This document shows positions 30,194 through 37,563 of a stretch of DNA of 64,000 nucleotides, in pieces. Position 1 is the stretch's first letter, and each line of letters starts with the position of its first letter. Below the pieces are notes generated by a model. It ran no database searches. It saw nothing but the letters and a program-made list of their open reading frames with translations, and was not told the DNA's origin. This DNA comes from Pseudoclavibacter helvolus (GTDB lineage Bacteria > Actinomycetota > Actinomycetes > Actinomycetales > Microbacteriaceae). A program made the position numbers and the translations under genes. The stretch covers positions 248,001-312,000 of the forward strand of contig NZ_JACHWJ010000002.1 in NCBI RefSeq assembly GCF_014191305.1, in the 5' to 3' direction.

Positions 30194-30636
30194 CGTGTGC
30201 CCTCGATTCCGGCGTCCGCTGCCGGCTCGCTGATGACGGCAGTCGCATCGATCTCGACGAGCCACTCCGGCCGCGCGAGCGCGTCGACGACGAGCCCCGT
30301 CGACACCGGGTGGACGCCCTTCAGCCAGCGACCCATCACCCGGTAGACCGGCTCGCGGTAGCGGATGTCGGTGAGGTAGACGACGACCTTCACGATGTCC
30401 GCGAGCTGCGAGCCGCTCTCGCGCAGCAGGAGGTCGATGTTCGCCATCGCCTTCTCCGCCTGCGCCTCGACGTCGCCGATGCCCACGCTCTCGCGCGAGT
30501 CCAGGTCCTGGCCGATCTGGCCGCGCAGGTACACGACCCCGCCGGCGACCACCGCCTGGCAGAGGTCGTTGTCGAGCTCCTGCTCGGGGTACGTCTCCTT
30601 CGTGTTGAACGGGCGGATGCGCGTGTGCGTCGTCAT
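30190..30636 (-). CDS. RidA family protein (enamine/imine deaminase)
   Basis: A 148-residue RidA/YjgF-type protein. VVYLRGQIGQD, AQAEKAMANIDLLLRESG, DIVKVVVYLTD and the active-site arginine in LARPEWLVEIDATAV are diagnostic. RidA proteins hydrolyse reactive 2-aminoacrylate-like imines and enamines to ketones and ammonia. Here it sits between a flavin monooxygenase and a DUF1028 gene. It may hydrolyse an imine made during amine breakdown. The N-terminus is about 15 residues longer than the shortest family members. Confidence 0.88.
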   Translation of the reverse strand: MTTHTRIRPFNTKETYPEQELDNDLCQAVVAGGVVYLRGQIGQDLDSRESVGIGDVEAQAEKAMANIDLLLRESGSQLADIVKVVVYLTDIRYREPVYRVMGRWLKGVHPVSTGLVVDALARPEWLVEIDATAVISEPAADAGIEGTR

Positions 30637-30637
30637 G

Positions 30638-32002
30638 TCAGTGCTCCAGGGTCTCGAGGACATGGCTCGCGTGAGCCTGTCTGGTCGGAACGGGGTCGGG
30701 CTCGGTGTCGGCGCCAGGGGAGTAGGCGAGGTAGCTGCGCTGGATGGCGATGTGGTCGGCGAGGTGACCCGCATCGTGCCAGACGCCCCAGATGAAGCTC
30801 GAGCCGCGCCTCGACTGCCACGGCAGGCCGAGGAAGTAGATGCCGGGGGCCGCCGAGACGCCGCGCAGGTGCACGGGCTTGCCGCGCTCATCCACGGCCC
30901 CCTCCGGCAGCCACGAGTAGTCGGCCGAGTAGCCGGTGGCCCAGACGATGCTCGTGACGCCGGCCTCCTCGAGGTCGAGCTCCAGCAGCGGGTTGGTGAC
31001 GGAGTCGGGATCAGGGCCCAGGAGGTGCGCCTCCGGTTCCGGAGGGAGGTCGATGCCCGTTCGCTCCACGTAGGCGTCCGCCTCTGCGAGCAGCGCACGC
31101 AGGTTCGCGTCGCCTCTGGCGATGTTGTCGCCGAGGTCAGGCGCGAACCGCAGCAGCGTTCCGTCGGCCGACTCGGTGCGCCCCACGAGCGTGATGCCGG
31201 CCGCGGCGAGGCCGCGGAAATCGACCGTGTGCCCTCCGTCGGCGCCGCTCACGGCGATCGTCACGTGCTTCGCCCCCAGCGGCGGCGTCGACGCATCCCA
31301 CTTGTTCAGCACTCCGAGCCACCAGACGAAGTCGCGGCCACGGTAGCTGCGCGGGGGCCGCTCGTGCGGGCCGACCGAGAGGAAGACCTCGCGGCCGGCT
31401 CGCCGGAGCTCCGCGGCGATCTGCACGCCGGAGGAGCCGGCACCGACGACAAGCACCGCGCCGGGAGGCAGCTGCGCTGGGTTCCGGTAGTCGGCCGAGT
31501 GCAGCTGCGTGATCGCGTCGCTCTCCGGGACGATCGCCGGAACCACCGGCACCTGGAAGGCCCCGGTCGCCGCCACGACGGCGCCCGCCGAGATGCGCCC
31601 CGCCGACGTGTCGACGTCGAACTCCGGGGAACCGGGACGACGCCGCACCGCCGTCACCTCGACGCCCGTGCGCACCGGGCCGCAGAAGCGCTGCACGTAC
31701 TCCTCGAAGTAGTCGGCCACCTGATCCTTCGTGGCGAACCCGTCAGGAGCGAGGTTCGGGAACTCCAGGCTCGGGAACCGGTCATGCCAGGCCGGCCCGT
31801 TCGCGACGAGCGAGTCCCACCGGCCCGTGCGCCATCGCTCCGCGATTCGATCGCGCTCCAGGACCAGGTGGCTGATGCCCTTCCCGGCGAGGTGCTCGCT
31901 CATCGCGACGCCCGCCTGTCCTGCGCCGACGACGAGCACGTCGACGTGCTCGCGGGGGAGACGATCCTGATCCGTGTGGGGGTCGTGCGGGGAAGTTGGC
32001 AT
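30638..32002 (-). CDS. Flavin-containing monooxygenase (CzcO/FMO-like)
   Basis: A 454-residue flavoprotein. The first FAD Rossmann motif is VLVVGAGQAGVAMSEHL and the second (NADPH) is VLVVGAGSSGVQIAAEL. ERDRIAERWRTGRWDSL and the late motif IVWATGYSADYSWL are typical of bacterial FMOs of the CzcO type. Such enzymes oxygenate nitrogen or sulfur centres. It is the promoter-proximal gene of a six-gene operon ending in the amine oxidase. Its start at 32002 has GCAGG upstream. It should be under the divergent LysR regulator. Confidence 0.9.
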   Translation of the reverse strand: MPTSPHDPHTDQDRLPREHVDVLVVGAGQAGVAMSEHLAGKGISHLVLERDRIAERWRTGRWDSLVANGPAWHDRFPSLEFPNLAPDGFATKDQVADYFEEYVQRFCGPVRTGVEVTAVRRRPGSPEFDVDTSAGRISAGAVVAATGAFQVPVVPAIVPESDAITQLHSADYRNPAQLPPGAVLVVGAGSSGVQIAAELRRAGREVFLSVGPHERPPRSYRGRDFVWWLGVLNKWDASTPPLGAKHVTIAVSGADGGHTVDFRGLAAAGITLVGRTESADGTLLRFAPDLGDNIARGDANLRALLAEADAYVERTGIDLPPEPEAHLLGPDPDSVTNPLLELDLEEAGVTSIVWATGYSADYSWLPEGAVDERGKPVHLRGVSAAPGIYFLGLPWQSRRGSSFIWGVWHDAGHLADHIAIQRSYLAYSPGADTEPDPVPTRQAHASHVLETLEH

Positions 32003-32155
32003 ATTGCCTGCTGCTTTCGCTTGTCCGGCTCTGTCGAGATCGAGTCTCGGAACCGGCGCGAGGCAAAGCAAATAGCCACAGCAGGCCTAAAGTATCTAAA
32101 ATAGAGATGCAAGAGCTCGGCAATATCTCCGTAACACATTCGAAACGAGGACCGC
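32003..32155. promoter_or_regulatory. Divergent operator region between the FMO operon and lysR-like gene
   Basis: A 153-bp, relatively AT-rich gap. It contains a LysR-type box at 32094-32112 of the form ATCTAAAA-N4-GATGCAA (ATC-N9-GAT; also T-N11-A). The same 19-mer pattern recurs at 34805-34823 on the other strand. A second inverted repeat, CGAGA-TCGAG-TCTCG, lies at 32035-32049, in the likely 5' leader of the FMO operon. Binding by the adjacent LysR protein is inferred. Confidence 0.6.
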
Positions 32156-33097
32156 ATGCGCGCCACAGGACGCACCGACGTCTCCCTCACGCAGCTCCGC
32201 TACTTCGTGGCCGCCGCTGAGCAGGGGAGCATGACCTGGGCGGCCGACGAGCTCTTCGTCGCGCAATCCGCCGTCTCGACCGCGATCGCCAACCTCGAGA
32301 CCGCGGTCGGCGCGCAGCTGCTCATCCGCCGCCGCGCGAAGGGGCTGCAGCTCACCGCGACCGGCGCCGACTTCCTGGTCCGCGCTCGCGGCATCCTCGC
32401 CTCGGTCGACGACGCCCTCGGCGCGCTCCGCCCGGAGAACACCGCGGGCCGCCTCACCGTGGGCTGCTTCCGCACCCTCGCCCCGTTCTACCTCCCATCG
32501 GTCATCAGCGGCCTCGGCGAGGCGCACCCCGAACTCCTCGTGGACGTCACGGAGATGACGGCAGAGAAGGTCCCGGATGCGCTCGCCAGTCAGGCCATCG
32601 AGATCGCCCTCACCTACGACCTGGGCCTGACTCCCGACATCGAGCGCGAGGTGCTCGCGGAGGTGCCGCTGTACGCAGCCGTCAGCGTGCACCATCCGCT
32701 CGCCGACCGCGAGAGCGTGAGCCTCGCCGAACTCGCCGAGCTGCCCATGGTGCTCCTCGACATGCCCGTGAGCCGCGACTACTTCCTCCAGTGGTTCACA
32801 CGCGCCGGCCTCCGCCCACACGTGCGCTACCGCTTCGCGAGCTTCGAGGCGGTGCGCGCCATGGTCGGAAGCGGCCACGGCTTCACGCTGCTCAACCAGC
32901 AGCCGCGCGTCGCATCCACGTACTCGGGCGGGGAGCTCCGGCACCTCCACATCGTCGACAACCTCCCCCCGCTCGAGCTCGTGCTGGCCTGGTCAGGCGG
33001 CGCGAAGCAGCTCACCAAGAAGGCGGAGCTCTTCGCCGCGCAGTGCCGGCGCTCCGTCGCCGAGTACGGGGCGGGAGCCACTCAAGGGGCCTGGTAG
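32156..33097 (+). CDS. LysR-family transcriptional regulator
   Basis: A 313-residue protein. The N-terminal winged HTH reads LTQLRYFVAAAEQGSMTWAADELFVAQSAVSTAIANLE; the C-terminal effector domain follows from about residue 95 (GRLTVGCFRTLAPFYLPSV). It is divergent from the FMO operon and probably controls it, plus its own gene. Because its putative site is repeated upstream of the ABC importer at 34919, it may also control that operon and the YtcJ-type gene. Its 3' end overlaps the convergent amidohydrolase by 16 bp. Confidence 0.93.
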   Translation: MRATGRTDVSLTQLRYFVAAAEQGSMTWAADELFVAQSAVSTAIANLETAVGAQLLIRRRAKGLQLTATGADFLVRARGILASVDDALGALRPENTAGRLTVGCFRTLAPFYLPSVISGLGEAHPELLVDVTEMTAEKVPDALASQAIEIALTYDLGLTPDIEREVLAEVPLYAAVSVHHPLADRESVSLAELAELPMVLLDMPVSRDYFLQWFTRAGLRPHVRYRFASFEAVRAMVGSGHGFTLLNQQPRVASTYSGGELRHLHIVDNLPPLELVLAWSGGAKQLTKKAELFAAQCRRSVAEYGAGATQGAW

Positions 33098-34710
33098 ACG
33101 AGCTCCCCGCCGACGTACGTGCGACGAACGCGCGCCGAGCCGTAGGCGCCGACCTCGCGGAGATCCGCATCGACCCAGACCAGGTCGGCGAGGCAGCCGG
33201 CCTCGAGGCGACCGGTCTCGGTCTCGAGGCGGTTCACCCAGGCCGCGTCGGCGAGGTAGGCGTCGAGGGCCACGCCGAGCGGGAGCGCCTGCTCCGGCAG
33301 CAGCGGATCGTCGAGCACGCCGGCCCCGATCGCGTGCGGATCCTCGGCCAGCCCCCGGCGGGTGACGGCGGTGCTGATCGACCAGAGCGGGTTGGGTGTC
33401 GTCACCGGCCAGTCGCTGCCACCCACGATCCGCGCACCAGCACGGTGCAGGTCGCCGAATGGAAAGTGCCGTTGCTCGCGTTCCGCGCCGAGCAGCGGCA
33501 GCTTGCGGTGCACGATCTCCTCGTCGCGCCGAGCCCAGAGGGCGGTGACGTTCGCGGCCACCTCCAGCTCCGCGAAGCGGGAGACGTCGGACACGTCGAT
33601 CAGGTCCAGGTGCGCCACGTGGTGCCGGTTGCCGCGCAGCCCATGGTGCCTGATCGCGGCCTCCACGGCGTCGAGCGCGTGCCTGGCGGCGGCGTCGCCG
33701 ACTGCGTGGAAGTGCACCTGGAAGCCTGCGGCGTCGAGCGCCGTGGTGAGCCCGATGAGCGTCTCCGGGCTGAGGAACGCGATGCCGACGTCACCGGGGT
33801 GGCCGGCGAACGGCTCCAGCATCGACGCCGTGTGGTTCTCGACCATGCCGTCGATCATGACCTTCACGGTGCCGGCATCCAGGCCGGCCGCCGCGGCGCT
33901 CGCGCGGACCTGCTCGAGGTCGGCCAGCTGCTCGAGCCCGCGTGCGCGGTCCCACCACTGGGCGAGCACGACGCGCGCCGTGAGGCGACCGTCGCCGGCC
34001 AGGCTGAGGTAGGCGGGCAGTGGGTCGGGGCCGAGGTCGCTCTCGCCGACGGCCGCGTCCTGCCAGGTCGTGACGCCGACCGAGTGCAGCTCGCGTTGCG
34101 CCGTCTCGAGGGCGGTCTCGAGGAAGGTGCTGTCCGGCACCGGGATGAGGTGCTCGACCAGGGCGACGGCCGATTCCAGGAGCATCCCGGTCGGACGCCC
34201 GCTCTCGTCGCGCACGATACGCCCGCCGTCCGGGTCGGGGGTGGTCTCGTCGATGCCGGCGGCCTGGAGTGCGGCCGTGTTGACCCACAGGCCGTGCGCA
34301 TCGTGGCTGTGCAGCATCACGGGCCGGTCGTCGATGCCGTCCAGATCGGCGGCCGTGGGGAACCCGTCAGCGAAGACGTCGCCGAACCAGCCGCCTCCCG
34401 TCAGCACGTCTGCGTTCGGGTTCGCTTCGGCGTGCGCGGCGATGAGCGCCAGGTACTCGCCTCGGTCGTGCACGGGCTTGAGGTCGATGCCGAGGGCCTG
34501 GATGCCGGCGAGCAGCGGGTGGACGTGGGCGTCGTGGAATCCGGGCAGCAATGTGCCGCCCTCGAGATCCACGAGCTCCTCGGCGGCAGGGAGCTCGTCG
34601 CCCTCGGCAATGACTCGCAGGATCCGATCGCCGTCGACCAGCAGCGAAGCGTGCGCGAACACTCCGCGGCCGAGGTAGAGCTGGCCGTTCGTGAAGAGGG
34701 TGGCGTGCAT
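33082..34710 (-). CDS. YtcJ-like amidohydrolase (amidohydrolase-3 family)
   Basis: A 542-residue metal-dependent hydrolase. PGFHDAHVHPLLAG supplies the HxH metal motif, VHFHAVGDAAARHAL and HVAHLDLIDVSD give further histidines, and GGSDWPVTTPNPLWS holds the conserved Asp. The strand-rich N- and C-terminal parts form the composite domain. The family hydrolyses amides and imines of varied small molecules; the substrate is not evident. It is transcribed divergently from the ABC importer, with a shared 208-bp regulatory gap. It probably provides or processes a substrate related to that pathway. Confidence 0.9.
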   Translation of the reverse strand: MHATLFTNGQLYLGRGVFAHASLLVDGDRILRVIAEGDELPAAEELVDLEGGTLLPGFHDAHVHPLLAGIQALGIDLKPVHDRGEYLALIAAHAEANPNADVLTGGGWFGDVFADGFPTAADLDGIDDRPVMLHSHDAHGLWVNTAALQAAGIDETTPDPDGGRIVRDESGRPTGMLLESAVALVEHLIPVPDSTFLETALETAQRELHSVGVTTWQDAAVGESDLGPDPLPAYLSLAGDGRLTARVVLAQWWDRARGLEQLADLEQVRASAAAAGLDAGTVKVMIDGMVENHTASMLEPFAGHPGDVGIAFLSPETLIGLTTALDAAGFQVHFHAVGDAAARHALDAVEAAIRHHGLRGNRHHVAHLDLIDVSDVSRFAELEVAANVTALWARRDEEIVHRKLPLLGAEREQRHFPFGDLHRAGARIVGGSDWPVTTPNPLWSISTAVTRRGLAEDPHAIGAGVLDDPLLPEQALPLGVALDAYLADAAWVNRLETETGRLEAGCLADLVWVDADLREVGAYGSARVRRTYVGGELVYQAP

Positions 34711-34734
34711 GGTGCTCCCGTCCTGGGAGGCCGC

Positions 34735-34825
34735 GGTGGCCTGCCATATCGGCCACCCTGGGCGGGCTGTGTTTCGTATAGATTTCGTGGATATTGCTAG
34801 GCAATTGCATCGTATTTTTAGATGC
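34735..34825. promoter_or_regulatory. Operator cluster between the YtcJ-like gene and the ABC-importer operon
   Basis: The 208-bp gap 34711-34918 is AT-rich and holds three symmetrical elements. GGTGGCC...GGCCACC has arms at 34735-34741 and 34751-34757. ATTGC-TAG-GCAAT is a perfect repeat at 34793-34805. The third, on the minus strand at 34823-34805, is ATCTAAAA-N4-GATGCAA, matching the site beside the LysR gene in 15 of 19 positions. It abuts the ATTGC-TAG-GCAAT repeat. Control by LysR is inferred from the match. Confidence 0.6.
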
Positions 34826-34918
34826 GAAGATTCGTGTCTCGCTATTTGCTTGTGCTCCGCGGCCTCCCGATTCTTGACCCAACCCGCCCCAAGCGAACCG
34901 AGTCCCGGAAGGACCACC

Positions 34919-35920
34919 ATGACCACCACCAAGAACGCACTCCGCACCGCGGGAGCCCTCGCTCTGAGTGCCGCGCTGCTGGCCACGACCGCATGCTCCG
35001 CCGACTCCGCAGCCTCCGCCGACGGGGAGGCCTCGACGATCGGCATGGGCATCCAGCCCTGGCTCGGCTACGGGCCCTGGTACATCGCCCAGGAGAACGG
35101 CTACTTCGAGGATGCCGGCGTCGACGTCGAGATCACCAACTTCACCAACGACGCGGACATGACCGCGGCGTTCGCCTCCGACCGCGTGCAGGTCGCTAAC
35201 GTCGCGAGCCAGACCGCGCTCCAGTTCATCGAACAGGGCCTCGACGTCAGCATCGTCCTGCTGCTCGACGCCTCCCTCACCGCCGACGCGATCCTCTCCG
35301 ACGGCAGCGTGACCGACATCGCCGACCTCAAGGGCAAGCAGATCGCCTTCGAGGAGGGCTCCGTGAGCAACCTCCTCCTCGGCTACGCGCTGCAGGAGAA
35401 CGGCCTCAGCCTCGACGACATCGAGCACGTCCCCATGGACCCATCCGAAGCGGCAACCGCCCTCATCGGCGGCAGCATCCCAGTGGCGGTCACCTACGAG
35501 CCCTACATCTCCGAAGCCCGCACCTCGAGCCCCGAGATCACCGAGATCTACACGGCGGCCGAGAACGCCGGCCTCATCAGCGACGTCCTCGTCGTCGACA
35601 ACACGTACCTCGAGGAGAACCGCGAGACCGTCCAGAGCGTCGTCGACGCCTGGGGCCCCGCCATCGACTTCTACGAGTCCGACACCGACGCCGCGAGGGC
35701 GATCATCGCCGAGAATCTCGGCAGCGACGTGGAAGCGCTCAACTCCGCCTTCGACGGCGTGCAGTTCTTCTCGCTCGAGCAGAACCAGACCGAGCTCGGC
35801 GGCAACTACCTGAACACCGTGCTCCCCAGCGTCGACAAGATCGCCGCCGAGATCGGCATCCTCGAAGGCGGCACCGACCTCCCGTCCATCGTCGACCTGA
35901 CGTTCGTCGGCGCAGAGTAA
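34919..35920 (+). CDS. ABC transporter substrate-binding lipoprotein (NMT1/SsuA-like)
   Basis: A 333-residue exported lipoprotein. The signal peptide ends in a lipobox-like LLATTAC about 24 residues in. IGMGIQPWLGYGPWYIAQENGYFEDAGVDVEI is the typical opening of the NMT1/taurine/sulfonate-binding fold, and AAFASDRVQVANVASQ and DLKGKQIAFEEGSVSNLL continue it. GAAGGACC lies upstream of the ATG. It would present its ligand to the permease and ATPase that follow. The ligand may be a sulfonate, an amino-sulfonate or a related small acid, judged from family only. Confidence 0.9.
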   Translation: MTTTKNALRTAGALALSAALLATTACSADSAASADGEASTIGMGIQPWLGYGPWYIAQENGYFEDAGVDVEITNFTNDADMTAAFASDRVQVANVASQTALQFIEQGLDVSIVLLLDASLTADAILSDGSVTDIADLKGKQIAFEEGSVSNLLLGYALQENGLSLDDIEHVPMDPSEAATALIGGSIPVAVTYEPYISEARTSSPEITEIYTAAENAGLISDVLVVDNTYLEENRETVQSVVDAWGPAIDFYESDTDAARAIIAENLGSDVEALNSAFDGVQFFSLEQNQTELGGNYLNTVLPSVDKIAAEIGILEGGTDLPSIVDLTFVGAE

Positions 35921-35940
35921 CCACAGGAGACCTGAGTCCC

Positions 35941-36780
35941 ATGGCAGTTCAGAGCACCACCCCGGTCGCGAGCACGCGGCCCGCGACCGGGGCGCGCCGG
36001 AAACCGGTCAGAGCGCCGCTGACCCGGCGCCAGTACCTCATCACGTCCGTCGTGACCTTCGTCCTCCTCCTCGCCGTGTGGACCGCGGTCTCCACGAGCG
36101 GCCTCGTCCGCCCGCTCTTCCTCCCATCGCCGATCTCCGTGGGCGAGAAGCTCATCGACCAGGCGGTAAACGGCCAGCTCTGGACCGACATCGCCGTGAG
36201 CACGTACCGCGTGATGGTCGGCTACCTGCTCGCCAGCGTCATCGCGATCCCCATCGGCGTGCTCTGCGGGTCGATCCCGAGGGTCGAAGCCGCGATCGAG
36301 CCGATCATGGACTTCATCCGCTACATGCCCGTCGTGGCCTTCGTGCCGCTCACGATCCTGTGGGTCGGCACCGACGACTCGCAGAAGGTGCTCATCATCT
36401 TCCTCGGCACCTTCTTCCAGCAGGTGCTCATGGTCGCCGACGCCGTGCGGCGCGTCCCGATGTCGTACCAGAACCTCGGCGCGACCCTCGGCCTGAGCCG
36501 CACGAAGATCCTCGTCCGCATCGTCTTCCCCTCCGCCCTCCCGCGGATCTGGGACGCGCTGCGCATCAGCCTCGGCTGGGCCTGGACCTGGCTCGTCGTC
36601 GCCGAGCTCGTCGCGGCCACCGAGGGCATGGGCTACCGCATCACCCAGGCGCAGCGCTTCCTCGAGACCGACCTCATCATCGGCTACGTCATCGTGCTCG
36701 GAGTGCTCGGACTCGTCTTCGACCAGGTCATGCGCGCGCTCGGCCGCCAGTTCTTCCGCTACCTGAAAGGACGTGTCTGA
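35941..36780 (+). CDS. ABC transporter permease (SsuC/TauC-like)
   Basis: A 279-residue inner-membrane protein with about six hydrophobic helices. The cytoplasmic EAA loop is in YQNLGATLGLSRTKILVRIVFPSALP. YMPVVAFVPLTILWVGTDDSQK is typical of nitrate/sulfonate/taurine importers. The gene starts 20 bp after the binding protein. Its stop overlaps the ATPase start (TGATG). Confidence 0.92.
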   Translation: MAVQSTTPVASTRPATGARRKPVRAPLTRRQYLITSVVTFVLLLAVWTAVSTSGLVRPLFLPSPISVGEKLIDQAVNGQLWTDIAVSTYRVMVGYLLASVIAIPIGVLCGSIPRVEAAIEPIMDFIRYMPVVAFVPLTILWVGTDDSQKVLIIFLGTFFQQVLMVADAVRRVPMSYQNLGATLGLSRTKILVRIVFPSALPRIWDALRISLGWAWTWLVVAELVAATEGMGYRITQAQRFLETDLIIGYVIVLGVLGLVFDQVMRALGRQFFRYLKGRV

Positions 36781-37550
36781 TGGCCGTCGAAACCGCACTC
36801 CGCGCACCCAAGGTCGTCGTCTCGGACGTCACGAAGCGCTTCGGCGAGGTGACGGCGCTCGCCGACGTCGACCTCGTGCTCGGCGACCGCGAGTTCGTCT
36901 CCGTGGTCGGGGCATCCGGTTGCGGCAAGAGCACGCTGCTCTCCGTCATCGCAGGCCTCGAGGCTCCGACCGCCGGCACCGCCTCGCTCAGCGGGCACGA
37001 GATCCTCGGCCCTGGTCGCGATCGCGGCGTCGTGTTCCAGCAGGCGACGCTCCTCCCGTGGCTCAGCGCCATCGACAACGTCGTGTTCGCGCTCGACGGC
37101 GAGGCCGATCTGACGAAGCGGCAGCGCATCGACCGGGCTCGGGATGTGCTCGACCAGGTCGGCCTCACCGGCTTCGAGTCGAAGTACCCTGCACAGCTGT
37201 CCGGCGGGATGCAGCAGCGCGTCGCGCTCGCCCGCTCGCTCGCCTACGGCCCGGACGTGCTCCTCATGGACGAGCCGTTCGGCGCCCTCGACGCGCTCAC
37301 GCGCCGGACCATGCAGGAACTCCTCACCGAGGTGTGGGAGCGCCACCGCATGACCGTCATGCTCATCACCCACGACATCGAGGAGGCGGTCTTCCTCTCG
37401 GACCGCGTCATCGCGATGACACCGCGCCCCGGGAAGGTCGCCGCCGAGTTCGAGATCGACCTGCCCCGGCCGCGCGAGGTCGACGTGCTGGGAAGCCCGG
37501 AGTTCCACGGCTACTACACGGAGATCCTCGACCTCATCCACCGCGGCTGA
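36780..37550 (+). CDS. ABC transporter ATP-binding protein (SsuB/TauB-like)
   Basis: A 256-residue ATPase. Walker A is GASGCGKST, the Q-loop region is GVVFQQATLLPWLSAIDN, the signature is LSGGMQQR and Walker B is VLLMDEPFGALDALTR. The PWL after the Q-loop is typical of the SsuB/TauB/NrtD group. It energises the permease at 35941. The enzyme genes that follow within 14 bp show that import and breakdown belong to one pathway. Confidence 0.94.
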   Translation: MAVETALRAPKVVVSDVTKRFGEVTALADVDLVLGDREFVSVVGASGCGKSTLLSVIAGLEAPTAGTASLSGHEILGPGRDRGVVFQQATLLPWLSAIDNVVFALDGEADLTKRQRIDRARDVLDQVGLTGFESKYPAQLSGGMQQRVALARSLAYGPDVLLMDEPFGALDALTRRTMQELLTEVWERHRMTVMLITHDIEEAVFLSDRVIAMTPRPGKVAAEFEIDLPRPREVDVLGSPEFHGYYTEILDLIHRG

Positions 37551-37563
37551 GACGGAGAAGCGC

